The translations under genes and the position numbers were made by a program. The notes below the pieces were generated by a model. That model was not told the origin of the DNA. It searched no databases and saw nothing but the letters and a program-made list of their open reading frames with translations. A stretch of DNA of 57,018 bases from Trichodesmium sp. MAG_R02 (GTDB lineage: Bacteria > Cyanobacteriota > Cyanobacteriia > Cyanobacteriales > Microcoleaceae): positions 1 to 57,018 of the forward strand of contig JAKQYE010000006.1 of assembly GCA_023356605.1 (NCBI GenBank). Direction: 5' to 3'. Below are positions 17,583-26,573 of the stretch, in pieces (positions within the stretch are counted from its first letter, which is position 1; each line of letters opens with the position of its first letter).

Positions 17583-18326
17583 TCACTCCCCTATGGCTTC
17601 TAAAATTGCAAAAGAATCTGTGATAAACTCAAAACACTGTTTCACATTATAAAGAGTAGCTTGCCAACAATATTCAGGGGAAGTAGTTGCACTACCGTTT
17701 GAAACAAAAATGCAGTCATAACCAAGAAAATTTGCATCTTGTAATGTTGCCATTACACATTGGTCTGCATTAACTCCAGCAAACAAGAGAGTTGTTTTGC
17801 CAATATTTCGTAGAATGCTGTCAAGGGGAATATCCCAAAACCCACTCATCCTGTATTTATTTACGGGAATATCTCCTGTCTCATCCACAACTGCTGCTGC
17901 CCAACTTCCTTCTATGAGCACGGAGGCCTGATTTTTCGGTAGTGGGTCCCCTATGGAGTTGTAGACATGGCATTACCTATGAACGATATTCTTTAAGTCA
18001 GGGCGGTTTTCCCAATTTTGCCAAATTATTGGAACGTTTTGCGATCGCAATTTTGGTAAAAGATTTATCAGTGGTTGAATAGGGGACCTTGCAGGTGTCA
18101 CATCTACCCCAATGTGACCTAACCAACCATCCGGATAACAGAAGTCATTTTGCATATCTATTACTTGAATTACTGTTTTAGCTAAATCTAAGTTAATGGT
18201 TTTGGTTTAAGTTTTGATTACAACTAGTTTAGTACGAAGAGGTTGACGAGTAATATCTACAGTTGTCTCATCAACTGCCCATACATTAGGAGCTACACCC
18301 AAAATTTTCAGAGAATCATTTTGCAT
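17583..18326 (-). pseudogene. Isochorismatase-family cysteine hydrolase, interrupted by two in-frame TAA codons
   Basis: From an ATG at 18326 one uninterrupted frame (248 codons including the end) reads through a complete isochorismatase-like protein except for TAA at 18207-18209 (codon 40) and TAA at 17973-17975. Visible landmarks are NVWAVDETTVDIT, VIQVIDMQNDF (catalytic Asp), RMSGFWDIPLDSILRN and FAGVNADQCVMATLQDANF (catalytic Cys), then a normal C-terminus. No frameshift or deletion is needed, so the decay appears recent or the stops are read through. Related enzymes hydrolyse amides such as nicotinamide, biuret or ureido compounds. The isolated pieces 17973-18155 and 17583-17921 would not be functional alone. 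Confidence 0.8.
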
Positions 18327-18440
18327 AACTTTATATATTTATTATAAGATATTAATAAAGCAGTTAATTTCATGTAAAAACATTAAAGCTTTATAAAGTT
18401 TATCTTTTATATATGCTAGTATTCCCAGTCAATTATCATC

Positions 18441-18579
18441 TATAGCAGGCCACCCATAGGTTGCGACAAATCAAAAAGTAAATAAAACTTTTAAAACTCT
18501 TGCCTATTCTCTGTTCCTTTTTCCTTGTTCCCTGAAAAGCAGTAAGATTTCTACCACAAACATTCATAGGATTGCTATA
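18441..18579. repeat. MITE family D copy (TATAGCAATCC ends)
   Basis: 139 bp starting TATAGCAGGCCACCCATAGG and ending CATAGGATTGCTATA. The interior includes AAGCAGTAAGATTT. Copies are at 24400-24532, 24529-24652 (inverted) and 56722-56866. Non-coding. Confidence 0.75.
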
Positions 18580-18719
18580 TGTCAATTCTAAATAGTTCGT
18601 GACGGATATAATATTAACAAGAATCTGAGTTTCATCCTAAAACAAATCAGTATCATGGCTCACTTAAATCATTTTATTAATCAGAAGGGCTTTGGCAGTA
18701 AAAATGGTGATAAAAGGAT

Positions 18720-19260
18720 ATTACTATTATCAAATTAAAGAATCACTCAAAGTTTATCATGGTTTGGTGAGTAAGTGGAAAAACTAGGCTATTTTTCAGG
18801 TATTATCAAGTTTACGACTTCAATATTAATGCACTCAAGATTACTGAAAACCAGAGGCAAGATTAGATATAGTTAACTATCTAAAATCTCGAAATATATG
18901 AGATTTTCAGGTTTAAAAATATACTTATAAACCAAATATAATCTTTTTTTTATCTCTGCAAAGCTATTTAAACTTGTTAAAATAAGCAATAGTAAGCATA
19001 AAAAAACTCAGAAAAAGAATCCCGCCATAAATGATGAATTAGTGGAACTAAAAAAAAGAAACCTAGCTAAAGGTCGGTAAAATTGGCAACAAGATATTTT
19101 AGTGGAAAGCCTGGCAGTGTTTATAATGGATGAATATCATCTTTTGTGGAAATATGTTTTGGGTTATATTTGGGGAAGAACCGAGACCAAAATAGAAATC
19201 CCCCTCAAAGATGAAAAAAGTAGACTCACCTTATTATCGGAGATTTAGAAATGTTAGATA
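18720..19260 (+). pseudogene. IS630-family transposase relic
   Basis: Scattered, frameshifted translation recovers VNYLKSRNI, NPAINDELVELKKRNLAK and then WQQDILVESLAVFIMDEYHLLW followed by GYIWGRTETKIEIPLKDEKS, which is the DDE region of IS630-type transposases (F-x-DE-HLLW...GY-WG-T). Many stops break it. The remaining 19261-19803 is AT-rich and shows nothing recognisable. Confidence 0.65.
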
Positions 19261-19803
19261 ATTTGGAATCGTAAAATAGGAAAAAATGAAAGAGAGATAG
19301 AAATCAAAGTTATCACATTTTGTTATCTAGAAAAAAGAACAGATTTGAGATTAGTAACAAACTTCAAACCATAGGAGGTAACCCCTAAAAAAAATGACGA
19401 ATCTATGTGAAAATATGATAAATTTAACTGTTATGGAATTTATTAAAATCCACTTCAAATTAGATAAATTGATAAAAATAAATTAGAATTTTATCCCCAT
19501 TCAAATATATAGCTTGTGAATCTCTTATCTGATATTAAGACTAATATAAATACCTATAGAATATGGGATAATTTTATCATATAAGCTACTTATTATAATG
19601 TAACTTTAGCCCTTTCCGATTCTATGTCTGGTATAATCATAAATGACTTATCATATTTATTTAAATTTGTTTATTTAAACCTGGTCCTTCAAGGTACGAT
19701 TTAAAGGAATATCCATAAAAATTAGTAACAATTTGATAACTACTTTATTCCCTCCTTATTGAGAGAATAAGCTATTGTAATAATAATCACATCTTAACTT
19801 GCT

Positions 19804-19906
19804 CAGGACCTACCCAGGCAAACTGAGAAACCCGGTTTATCGTAGATATTTATGTGTTAAAAACAATGATTTACTGTAGAAATAGGGTTTCTTTGCGTAA
19901 GTCCTT
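19804..19906. repeat. MITE type A2 copy upstream of the glycosyltransferase
   Basis: 103 bp, CAGGACCTACCCAGGCAAAC to GCGTAAGTCC. It ends only 41 bases before the TTG start of the glycosyltransferase, so it replaces most of the normal upstream region and probably carries or displaces the promoter. Confidence 0.8.
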
Positions 19907-19932
19907 TTGCTATTAAATCACCCAAATATTTT

Positions 19933-19937
19933 AGGAG
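19933..19937 (+). promoter_or_regulatory. Shine-Dalgarno deciding a TTG start
   Basis: AGGAG ten bases before the TTG at 19948 supports that codon as the start of the glycosyltransferase. Confidence 0.6.
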
Positions 19938-19947
19938 TAATATTCTA

Positions 19948-21147
19948 TTGCGTATTATTATTGAAGGTTGGCGTTTTTTACCTCACTCTTACGCGATCGC
20001 CAATCAGTTCCAAATGCTAGAAATGCTCAAGCGGCCTCAACTAGAAATTTACCATCAGGATATGCCTTACATTAGCACAAGTTGGGAACCCATCACAGGT
20101 TTATTTCCCCAAAATGAAGAAACAGCATTACGCAACATTCCTCACCTATCACCACAACAACCAGCAGATGCCACATTACGAATGTATGCTCCGTTTAATC
20201 TTAATTCTTCAACAACTAACCGGACAGCAACTTTTGCTTGTAATGAGTGGGGTATTGTCACCAAATCTATTATCAAAGGAATGGGGGTTAAATCCTTTGC
20301 AGAAGCTCATACTCAATCAGATACAATTATTATTACTCCCTCCCATTGGTCAAAAGAAGGGTTTATTCGCAGTGGTGCTCAGGAAAGTCGGGTCGTGGTT
20401 GTGCCCCTCGGTGTTAATCCCAATATTTATCATCCTTTACCAATAGATGAAAGAAATACCCTGCGCCAAAAATTTGGCATTGATAACTGTTTTGTTTTTC
20501 TTAACGTCGGGGTAATGTGCAACAGTAGTCAAGGGATAGGGCGTTTACTCAAAGCATTTGCCACTATTGTTGAGTATTATCCAGATACTAAACTAATCCT
20601 TAAAGGTAGGGATGCTATTTTTCCTTCTAGAGATTCTATTGCTAAAGCTGGCAAAGTCGCACTTACTGATACAGAGATGGAAAGAATAAAATCTAGAATC
20701 ATTTATTATGGCCAGACTCTTTCTTTTTTGGAGCTGGCCCAACTTTATCAGATTGCAGATGCTTATGTTTCTCCTTATCTAGCAGAAGGATTTAATTTAC
20801 CAGTATTGGAAGCAGTGGCCTGCGGTTTACCAGTGATATGTACAAGAGGTGGCCCCACAGATGATTTTACTAATCCCAATTTTGCCTTAGCAATTGATAG
20901 TCAACTAATGACTAATCATACCAAACATGGAGAAACCCTTTGGTTTGTACTACCAGAACAAGAGCATCTAGTCGAGTTAATGCAAACAATAATTGAAAAA
21001 ACTTTATTCAGAGAACAAGCCTCTAAAGCTGGCCCTCAATGGGTACTTCAAAATTTTACTTGGAAGCAGGTAGTAGATAAATTATTGGATTTACTTATAC
21101 CATCTTTGAAGCTCAGTAGACCAACCTTTGAACCAATAATTCTTTGA
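19948..21147 (+). CDS. Glycosyltransferase, GT4-type (family 1)
   Basis: 399 residues. A GT-B-fold retaining glycosyltransferase: the C-terminal domain carries FLNVGVMCNSSQGIGRLLKAF, LAQLYQIADAYVSPYLAEGFNLPVLEAVACGLPVI and TRGGPTDDF, that is the E-x7-E nucleotide-sugar signature (AEGFNLPVLEA). It transfers a sugar to a polysaccharide or lipid acceptor in the cytoplasm; the substrate is not evident. The start is TTG at 19948 with a good AGGAG ten bases upstream (19933-19937); no ATG lies nearby in frame. It stands alone, with MITEs on both sides. Confidence 0.88.
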   Translation: MRIIIEGWRFLPHSYAIANQFQMLEMLKRPQLEIYHQDMPYISTSWEPITGLFPQNEETALRNIPHLSPQQPADATLRMYAPFNLNSSTTNRTATFACNEWGIVTKSIIKGMGVKSFAEAHTQSDTIIITPSHWSKEGFIRSGAQESRVVVVPLGVNPNIYHPLPIDERNTLRQKFGIDNCFVFLNVGVMCNSSQGIGRLLKAFATIVEYYPDTKLILKGRDAIFPSRDSIAKAGKVALTDTEMERIKSRIIYYGQTLSFLELAQLYQIADAYVSPYLAEGFNLPVLEAVACGLPVICTRGGPTDDFTNPNFALAIDSQLMTNHTKHGETLWFVLPEQEHLVELMQTIIEKTLFREQASKAGPQWVLQNFTWKQVVDKLLDLLIPSLKLSRPTFEPIIL

Positions 21148-21227
21148 AGGGATTAGGGAGCAGGGAGTCGCAACTAACATTTCTCAAAAATTTTTCAACT
21201 TCTATCTTCAACAGGAGACCAACTCCT

Positions 21228-21333
21228 ATAGCGGTTTTCAAATTGATAAACTACATCGTCATAACCAAAACCTTGTAGGGAGGTTGCATAAGGGCGTCCC
21301 TACTATGGTCTACCAACATGAAAACTGCTGTAA
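21228..21333. repeat. MITE family C copy
   Basis: TATAGCGGTTTTCAAATTGA at the left and AAAACTGCTGTA at the right; core CCTTGTAGGGAGGTTGCATA. Best-preserved copy of this family in the window. Confidence 0.8.
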
Positions 21334-21489
21334 ATCAGAACGTGGAAAAGGAGTAGGGGAGTAGGGAAGTAGTAAACAGTTATAGAATTAACATTGTACT
21401 TAGCTTTAGCTGCCAAGACTCAAGCTTGATATGAACACCAAGAACAAGTAAGTGACAGACAAACCCCAGCTATGCTGACGAAATAGAAA

Positions 21490-21769
21490 AAACAGGAAGA
21501 TTTAGATTTTCAACAGTGAAATTAGTAGTGTAGCACTCCAGCAAGACTTAAGACATTTACAAATTACTTTCACCAACTTTTTTAGCGGACGGACTAAATA
21601 TCCATTCCTTCTTGAAATTGCACAACGGTGGCAGTGATGAGTTTATTAATGCAGCCTTCAACTGGAAAAATGGCCAAATCTATTTAGCTAACTGTGCAGA
21701 GCCCTTATCTATTAGATGGAACAGGCAGTTGCCACAGTTATTGTATACGCAGTAGGATTACTGTCAAAT
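21490..21769 (+). pseudogene. IS200/IS605 TnpB relic
   Basis: With frameshifts the segment reads VALQQDLRHLQ, then LHNGGSDEFINAAFNWKNGQ and ANCAEPLSIRWNRQLP, matching TnpB order (LQQSLRHL...NGG-A-YT---F-WK-GK-----EPL-IRWSR-LP). It is cut at the right by a family C MITE at about 21770. Confidence 0.65.
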
Positions 21770-21875
21770 TTGACATAGATTTTTTGATAGGTAGACCAAA
21801 GTAGGGAGCTTCTATAAAAGGTCCCTACAAGGTTCTGATTTTGATTGATGGCCATCTATCTGAAAAGCACTGTAA
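21770..21875. repeat. MITE family C copy, inverted
   Basis: Opposite orientation to the copy at 21228-21333; contains GTAGACCAAAGTAGGGAGC and TCCCTACAAGGTTCTGATTT. Nothing else is seen up to the COG0523 gene at 22069. Confidence 0.7.
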
Positions 21876-22068
21876 TTTAGGTTTTTCTTCCTCTGGAAAT
21901 GTTGAAATTTCCACTATAATAATCCTACTGGCCTAGGGAAAAAGTAAATATTTCTATTTTTTTATTTCTATTAGGACAGCTAACATTTTAATTTATAGGT
22001 AATATGACTACTTTTTTGTCATTAATACCAATCAACAATCAAGATTAACCTAATTTTAGGGAAAGACT

Positions 22069-23193
22069 ATGGAATCAACAACTACTCAGTTAGATACTTC
22101 AAACATGGATATGCAAAGATATAGTTTACCAGTGACAGTAATTACAGGTTTTCTCGGGAGTGGGAAGACTACTTTACTTAACCATATATTGCAAAACCAA
22201 GAGGATGTAAAAACTGCTGTTTTGGTAAATGAATTTGGAGAAATTGGCATTGATAATGAGTTAATTGTTTCTACCAATGCAGATGATACAATGGTAGAAC
22301 TTAGTAATGGTTGTGTTTGCTGCACTATTAATGAGGATTTAGTTAATGCAGTTTATAAGGTTTTAGAAAAACCAGGAAAGTTTGATTATATGGTGGTAGA
22401 AACTACTGGTTTGGCTGACCCATTGCCAGTAGCTTTAACTTTTTTGGGGACTGAGTTACGAGATATGACTCGCCTAGATTCAGTTATTACTTTAGTAGAC
22501 GCTGCTAACTATAGTGTTGATTTGTTTAATAGTCAAGCAGCACATAGTCAAATTGTCTATGGAGATATTATTTTGTTGAATAAAACTGACTTAGTAGAGC
22601 CAGCAGATTTAGATTTATTGGAAGTGAAAATTAGGGATATCAAGAAAGATGCTAGAATTATTAGAACTAGGGAATCCCAAGTAGCTTTACCGTTAATTTT
22701 AAGTGTGGGTTTGTTTGAGTCAGATAAGTATTTTGAGTCAACACAAGAAGCTCATATCCATAACAATGAAGATGAACATGAGCATCATCACCATGACCAT
22801 AAACATGAGCATCATCACCATGACCATAAACATGAGCATCATCATCATGACCATGAACATGAGCATCATCACCATGACCATGAAGACTATCATTCTAACC
22901 ACCTAGAAAATGACGGATTTACCTCTATTTCTTTTCAAAGTGATCAACCTTTTTCCATGAAGAAATTCCAAGATTTTTTAGATAATAAATTACCTGCAAA
23001 CGTGTTCCGAGCTAAGGGTATTTTATGGTTTCAAGAAACCTCTTCACGACACATATTTCACTTAAGTGGTAAGCGGTTTAGTATTGAAGACGATCAGTGG
23101 AAGGGTAATCAGAAAAATCAGTTGGTTTTAATTGGTCAGAACTTAGAACATGAGAAGTTGCGATCGCAATTAAAAGATTGTATTATATCCTAG
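22069..23193 (+). CDS. COG0523 (CobW/ZNG1-like) metallochaperone GTPase with His-rich insert
   Basis: 374 residues of the G3E GTPase family. Walker A is GFLGSGKTT (27-35), the metal-binding CxCC motif is GCVCC (81-85), Walker B/ETTGLADP follows, and NKTD is the guanine-specificity motif. Between the GTPase and the C-terminal CobW domain (residues about 236-274) is a His/Asp/Glu-rich loop made of four copies of a nine-residue repeat (HEHHHHDH plus K or E). Family members deliver Zn, Co or Ni to client enzymes under metal limitation; the His-rich loop suggests zinc or nickel handling. ATG start with AGGGAAAG upstream. No clear Zur box is visible in 21880-22068. The metal is inferred only. Confidence 0.9.
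   Translation: MESTTTQLDTSNMDMQRYSLPVTVITGFLGSGKTTLLNHILQNQEDVKTAVLVNEFGEIGIDNELIVSTNADDTMVELSNGCVCCTINEDLVNAVYKVLEKPGKFDYMVVETTGLADPLPVALTFLGTELRDMTRLDSVITLVDAANYSVDLFNSQAAHSQIVYGDIILLNKTDLVEPADLDLLEVKIRDIKKDARIIRTRESQVALPLILSVGLFESDKYFESTQEAHIHNNEDEHEHHHHDHKHEHHHHDHKHEHHHHDHEHEHHHHDHEDYHSNHLENDGFTSISFQSDQPFSMKKFQDFLDNKLPANVFRAKGILWFQETSSRHIFHLSGKRFSIEDDQWKGNQKNQLVLIGQNLEHEKLRSQLKDCIIS
22783..22890 (+). repeat. 27 bp in-gene tandem repeat, four units
   Basis: Four nearly identical 27-base units each encoding HEHHHHDH followed by Lys or Glu. Units differ by one or two bases, so copy number could vary by slippage. The opposite-frame open stretch here is an artefact of the repeat. Confidence 0.85.
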
Positions 23194-23374
23194 AAAGTAA
23201 GAAATCATAGCAAGTATTAAAAAGCAATTTGTTCAGATAATAAGGGCAATAAAAAACTTCATAAGGGATTTCCCTTTGACTAATTTTACTTCTTATTCCT
23301 AACTCCAAAAAAATCCCCTAGGTGTTTGTAGCCAACATTTATCACCCAAGGAATAAAGTAATAAATACAGCAAT

Positions 23375-23414
23375 CAGCACTCAGTAATCAGCAAATCTTT
23401 GAAAGCTGAGTGCT
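23375..23414. repeat. Hairpin in the spacer before dtd
   Basis: CAGCACTCAG at 23375-23384 and CTGAGTGCTG at 23405-23414 form a perfect 10 bp stem in a region of ATCAGCA-like short repeats. The rest of 23194-23536 shows nothing recognisable. No T-run follows. Confidence 0.55.
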
Positions 23415-23536
23415 GAACTCTAAAGATTATCAAGAGGGGGCAGTTGAATCTAAAAATATATTCCTTGGAGTAAGTTATCTCAAATTCCTATAAATCAAAA
23501 TAAATAGTTACTTTTGACTTTTGACTTAAATAAATT

Positions 23537-24004
23537 ATGCGAGTTGTTATCCAAAGAGTTAAATTTTCTCAGGTCAAAGTAAATGAAAAAATTGTAGGTA
23601 AAATTGGCAAAGGATTAAATTTACTTGTCGCTATTTCCACAACTGATACAGAAGCAGAAATAGATTGGATGGTACGTAAATGTCTAGATATGCGTTTATT
23701 TCCTGACCCAGATAATAATAATAACCGCTGGGAAAAATCTGTAAAAGATATAGATGGTGAATTGTTAATAGTTAGTCAGTTTACTCTGTATGGAGATTGT
23801 CGTAAAGGTCGTCGTCCATCTTTCGATAATTCTGCATCTCCTGAAGTTGCTAAACAACTTTATCTGTTATTTGTAGAAAAATTAAAATTGAGTGGGTTAA
23901 AAGTAGCAACTGGTATTTTTGGGGCAATAATGCAAGTTGAAATTGATAACGATGGTCCGGTAACTTTATTATTAGAAAAAGAAGCTACCAATAAATTATT
24001 CTGA
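23537..24004 (+). CDS. dtd: D-aminoacyl-tRNA deacylase
   Basis: Removes D-amino acids (and glycine mischarged on tRNA-Ala) from tRNA in the cytoplasm. 155 residues, normal length. Signatures [17 protein letters not shown] (about 79-95) and the cis-Gly-Pro element [10 protein letters not shown] near the C-terminus are present, as is the N-terminal [11 protein letters not shown] start; single gene. Confidence 0.95.
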   Translation: MRVVIQRVKFSQVKVNEKIVGKIGKGLNLLVAISTTDTEAEIDWMVRKCLDMRLFPDPDNNNNRWEKSVKDIDGELLIVSQFTLYGDCRKGRRPSFDNSASPEVAKQLYLLFVEKLKLSGLKVATGIFGAIMQVEIDNDGPVTLLLEKEATNKLF

Positions 24005-24306
24005 TAAGTTAATAACGTAGTAACTATGAAAGATAAGAGAGACAAACAAAAGAAACTATCTAATATATAAACTGTATTATTACTATATAAAATTCAGCTA
24101 TTCCGAATAAATATTCAGCTATTCCGAGTCAGCTATTAGCAAATTAATGAATAATTATTTCCAAGGTTACATGAGTATACTTTGGCAGTAACTTTTAATT
24201 CTCTATTGGTTTCTCAATTGCTTTACCTACTCCCAAATCAATAGCCAATAGCTGAATGCCTCTATTACTATTAATAAGGTTTCTAATTTTACGAACTTGA
24301 ATATAT

Positions 24307-24397
24307 CAGGACTTACGTATTGCTTCTATATGTAGTGTATTTTTGATAATCCTGATCCGATATAAACACTACAATTAGCGTCTTTGCGTAAGTCCTG
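24307..24397. repeat. MITE type A1 copy
   Basis: 91 bp from CAGGACTTACGTATTGCTTC to TTTGCGTAAGTCCTG; interior TGTAGTGTATTTTTGATAAT. An intact reference copy for the interrupted element at 30147-30329. Confidence 0.85.
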
Positions 24398-24399
24398 TA

Positions 24400-24532
24400 T
24401 ATAGCAATCCCAAATAGGTTGTGACAATTTCAAAAATAAACTCTGAAACTATTGCCAATTGACAATTGTCTCCAAATTCCCACCCCAAGAAGCAGTAAGA
24501 TTTTAGAAATAAATAAAATAGGACTACTATAG
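24400..24532. repeat. MITE family D copy
   Basis: Begins TATAGCAATCCCAAATAGG and ends ACTACTATA. It abuts the A1 element on its left and shares its right end with an inverted D copy (24529-24652). Confidence 0.7.
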
Positions 24533-24652
24533 CAATCCTATGAGTATTCGTGGCAAAAATCCTACTACTTTTTAGGGAACAGAGAATAGTTAAGAGTTTT
24601 AAAAGTTTTATTTACTTTGTGATTTGTTGCAACTTATTCAGGACTGCCATGT
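24529..24652. repeat. MITE family D copy, inverted
   Basis: Reverse complement matches the copy at 18441-18579 (AAATAAAACTTTTAAAACTC and TCTCTGTTCC are shared). It is head-to-head with the preceding D copy, overlapping it by a few bases of TATAG. Confidence 0.7.
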
Positions 24653-24723
24653 AGGTATTTCCACACTATTCTTACTCAACATTTAAGATTTAGGATATAA
24701 TTAACGTCATACTTGAGTTAGGT

Positions 24724-24810
24724 CAGGACTAACACGATACTGCCAAATATAGTTTTTTTAGTAATTATTTCAGATATTTACACTATAATTGGTGTCTTGG
24801 CGTAAGTCCT
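24724..24810. repeat. MITE type A1 copy
   Basis: 87 bp, CAGGACTAACACGATACTGC to CTTGGCGTAAGTCCT; slightly degenerate at the left end. Confidence 0.75.
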
Positions 24811-24833
24811 AATTATATGTATTGAAAAAAACA

Positions 24834-24890
24834 ACTAAAAAGTAGTCCGCTTATGAGTGAGGCTTTAAACCTAATTTTTCAGTAAAAATT
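24834..24890. repeat. IS200/IS605-type left-end-like hairpin repeat (family F)
   Basis: CTAAAAAGTAGTCCGCTTATG, GAGGCTTTAAACCTAATTTTT: the same block occurs at 47196-47246 and, inverted, at 28796-28846 and 29388-29440. I infer an orphan left end of a tnpB element. It ends about 58 bases before the DUF1825 gene. Confidence 0.55.
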
Positions 24891-24948
24891 TATAGTCTGC
24901 CTGTCAAAATTAAGTTAATATAATTTTATATTTTAAAAAAGGAAAACT

Positions 24949-25272
24949 ATGGGATTCTTTGATTCAGAAGTAGTTCAACAAGAAGCCAAGAAATTATTTG
25001 AGGATTATCAATCCTTGATTATGCTAGGAAGTAATTATGGCAAATTTGACCGACAAGGTAAAAAGATGTATATCGATCAAATGGAAGCTATGATGGAGAG
25101 ATACCGGATTTTTATGAAGCGATTTGAATTATCACAGGATTTCATGGCTCAAATGACTATGGAACAACTCAAAGGTCAGTTAAATCAATTCGGTATTACT
25201 CCTCAGCAAATGTTTGATCAAATGAATGTAACTTTAGAAAAAATGAAATTAGAATTGGATAAGCAGTCCTGA
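24949..25272 (+). CDS. DUF1825-family protein (cyanobacterial)
   Basis: 107-residue, highly charged helical protein (MGFFDSEVVQQEAKKLFEDYQ at the N-terminus), belonging to a small family conserved across cyanobacteria (DUF1825, from memory) with no known function. No membrane segment, metal motif or catalytic signature. ATG with AAAGGAAAA upstream. It is a single-gene unit, with two MITEs and a left-end-like repeat directly upstream. Confidence 0.85.
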   Translation: MGFFDSEVVQQEAKKLFEDYQSLIMLGSNYGKFDRQGKKMYIDQMEAMMERYRIFMKRFELSQDFMAQMTMEQLKGQLNQFGITPQQMFDQMNVTLEKMKLELDKQS

Positions 25273-25604
25273 TTGAATTAAGAGAAATAACTGCTTATTA
25301 ATTGCAATTTAAGGTAGCGTTCAATTTGTAATGATAGATGAGTAAAGAATTACTATTGATATTCTCTATCTATAACCTACCCATCTCAAGTATGTATCTT
25401 CAGAAACTTTCAAAAATGGCTATGCCCACAAAAATAATTAGAGGCTTCTGTGCTATGAATGTGGAAAACCCTACCTATAACTTCATAGTTCATTGAATAA
25501 TATATTCCCATTTGTTTGCCAACTGTTGTTAGAATGGATTTCACTGCCAATAATAGTTAATATACTCCCAGTTTCTGAGTAATGGCTAAAAGCTTATGTC
25601 ATTT

Positions 25605-25638
25605 CAGTTATCAGTTATCAGTTATCAGTTATCAGTTA
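25605..25638. repeat. Short tandem heptamer repeat (CAGTTAT, nearly five units)
   Basis: Nearly five consecutive copies of CAGTTAT. Similar heptamers occur at 30087-30117 (ATAACTG/A) and 49938-49964 (CAGAACT). They resemble the short tandemly repeated sequences known from heterocystous and filamentous cyanobacteria. Confidence 0.8.
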
Positions 25639-25871
25639 AGCTGTTAACTATTTAGATTACCTATTATAATAACAACCAATTAAAGCCAAAATTTTGTACA
25701 TTAAGAATTTGGCTGTTTTTGTCAATTTTACAATACGTCGTTTATATGCTTAACAGCTTATCAGTACTGACCTCTGAAGTAGGAGGTTTGAAATGTGTAT
25801 GGCGAATATTTTTTTCATGCCCTTGATAAGGGTCGACTATTTACATAATTTTTTAGTCTACCAAAAATATT

Positions 25872-25961
25872 CAGGACTTACACAAAGACACTAATTGTAG
25901 TGTAAATATCGAAAATAATTATCAAAAATACACCACATATAGAAGCAATAGGTAAATCCTG
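25872..25961. repeat. MITE type A1 copy, inverted
   Basis: 90 bp, CAGGACTTACACAAAGACAC to ATAGGTAAATCCTG; opposite orientation to 24307-24397. Confidence 0.8.
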
Positions 25962-26573
25962 ATATTAATAAGTACCTAGAAAGCTAAAGGTTCAGTTAAA
26001 AATCACATGAAATCTTACAATTAAATGTGATGAATTCCGGTCAAAGCATGGAAAACAAAGGTAGCAAGCAGTGGATGGGGTTAGCATACGAAGTAGAGAA
26101 GCCTAAGATTATAGGTGTTTATATAAATTCACCAGGGGGTCTTGAGAGTTAAATAGAAATCAACTACAGCCATTTGAAATTACAAAATACTAAGGGATAT
26201 TGTCGCGGTATGAGTAATGAGCGAAAACTATGTGAATAAGTAGCTTGAGGTGACTTGGGATTTTGTTGCCTGGGTCTAGGGCTTATGGTATATAGTAAGG
26301 ATTATCTAGAGGAGGCACTTCCGGAACCCTCGATACTGTTTTAGTTTGGCGAAAAAACTCTCTAGTGGCCCATTATGTTTCAGCATAATTAGTAGCAATG
26401 GAAGTGCAAACTATCAACCTTTTTATTTATATATTTAAATTTTAGCTATTTTTAGTATTCTTAGCTCCAGGGGCAACATATCCCTTGCTCATAGTGGGTT
26501 TGAGGCCATTGTCAGTTCAAAAATCTCAAAGTACCGATAACATAACTCCACTGAACTAATTCAATATAAAAAA

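Larger units (their letters stand above)
25273..26573. other. Long spacer: heptamer repeats and one MITE
   Basis: Contains a CAGTTAT heptamer array at 25605-25638 and an A1 MITE at 25872-25961. Around 26045-26110 a short frame reads KQWMGLAYEVEKPKIIGVYI, faintly like an IS1-type transposase, but is quickly stopped. I see no intact gene. Confidence 0.5.

Noticed and set aside
22703-22906. Open frame with repeated MNMSIITMT
   Set aside because: It is the +1 shadow of the His-rich 27 bp tandem repeat in the COG0523 gene.
25605-25638. Possible CRISPR or iteron array
   Set aside because: Units are seven bases with no spacers and no cas gene; this is a cyanobacterial short tandem repeat.
26040-26160. 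ClpP-like VYINSPGG or IS1-like stretch
   Set aside because: Only about 30 residues before stops, and flanking residues do not continue either family; chance or very old relic.
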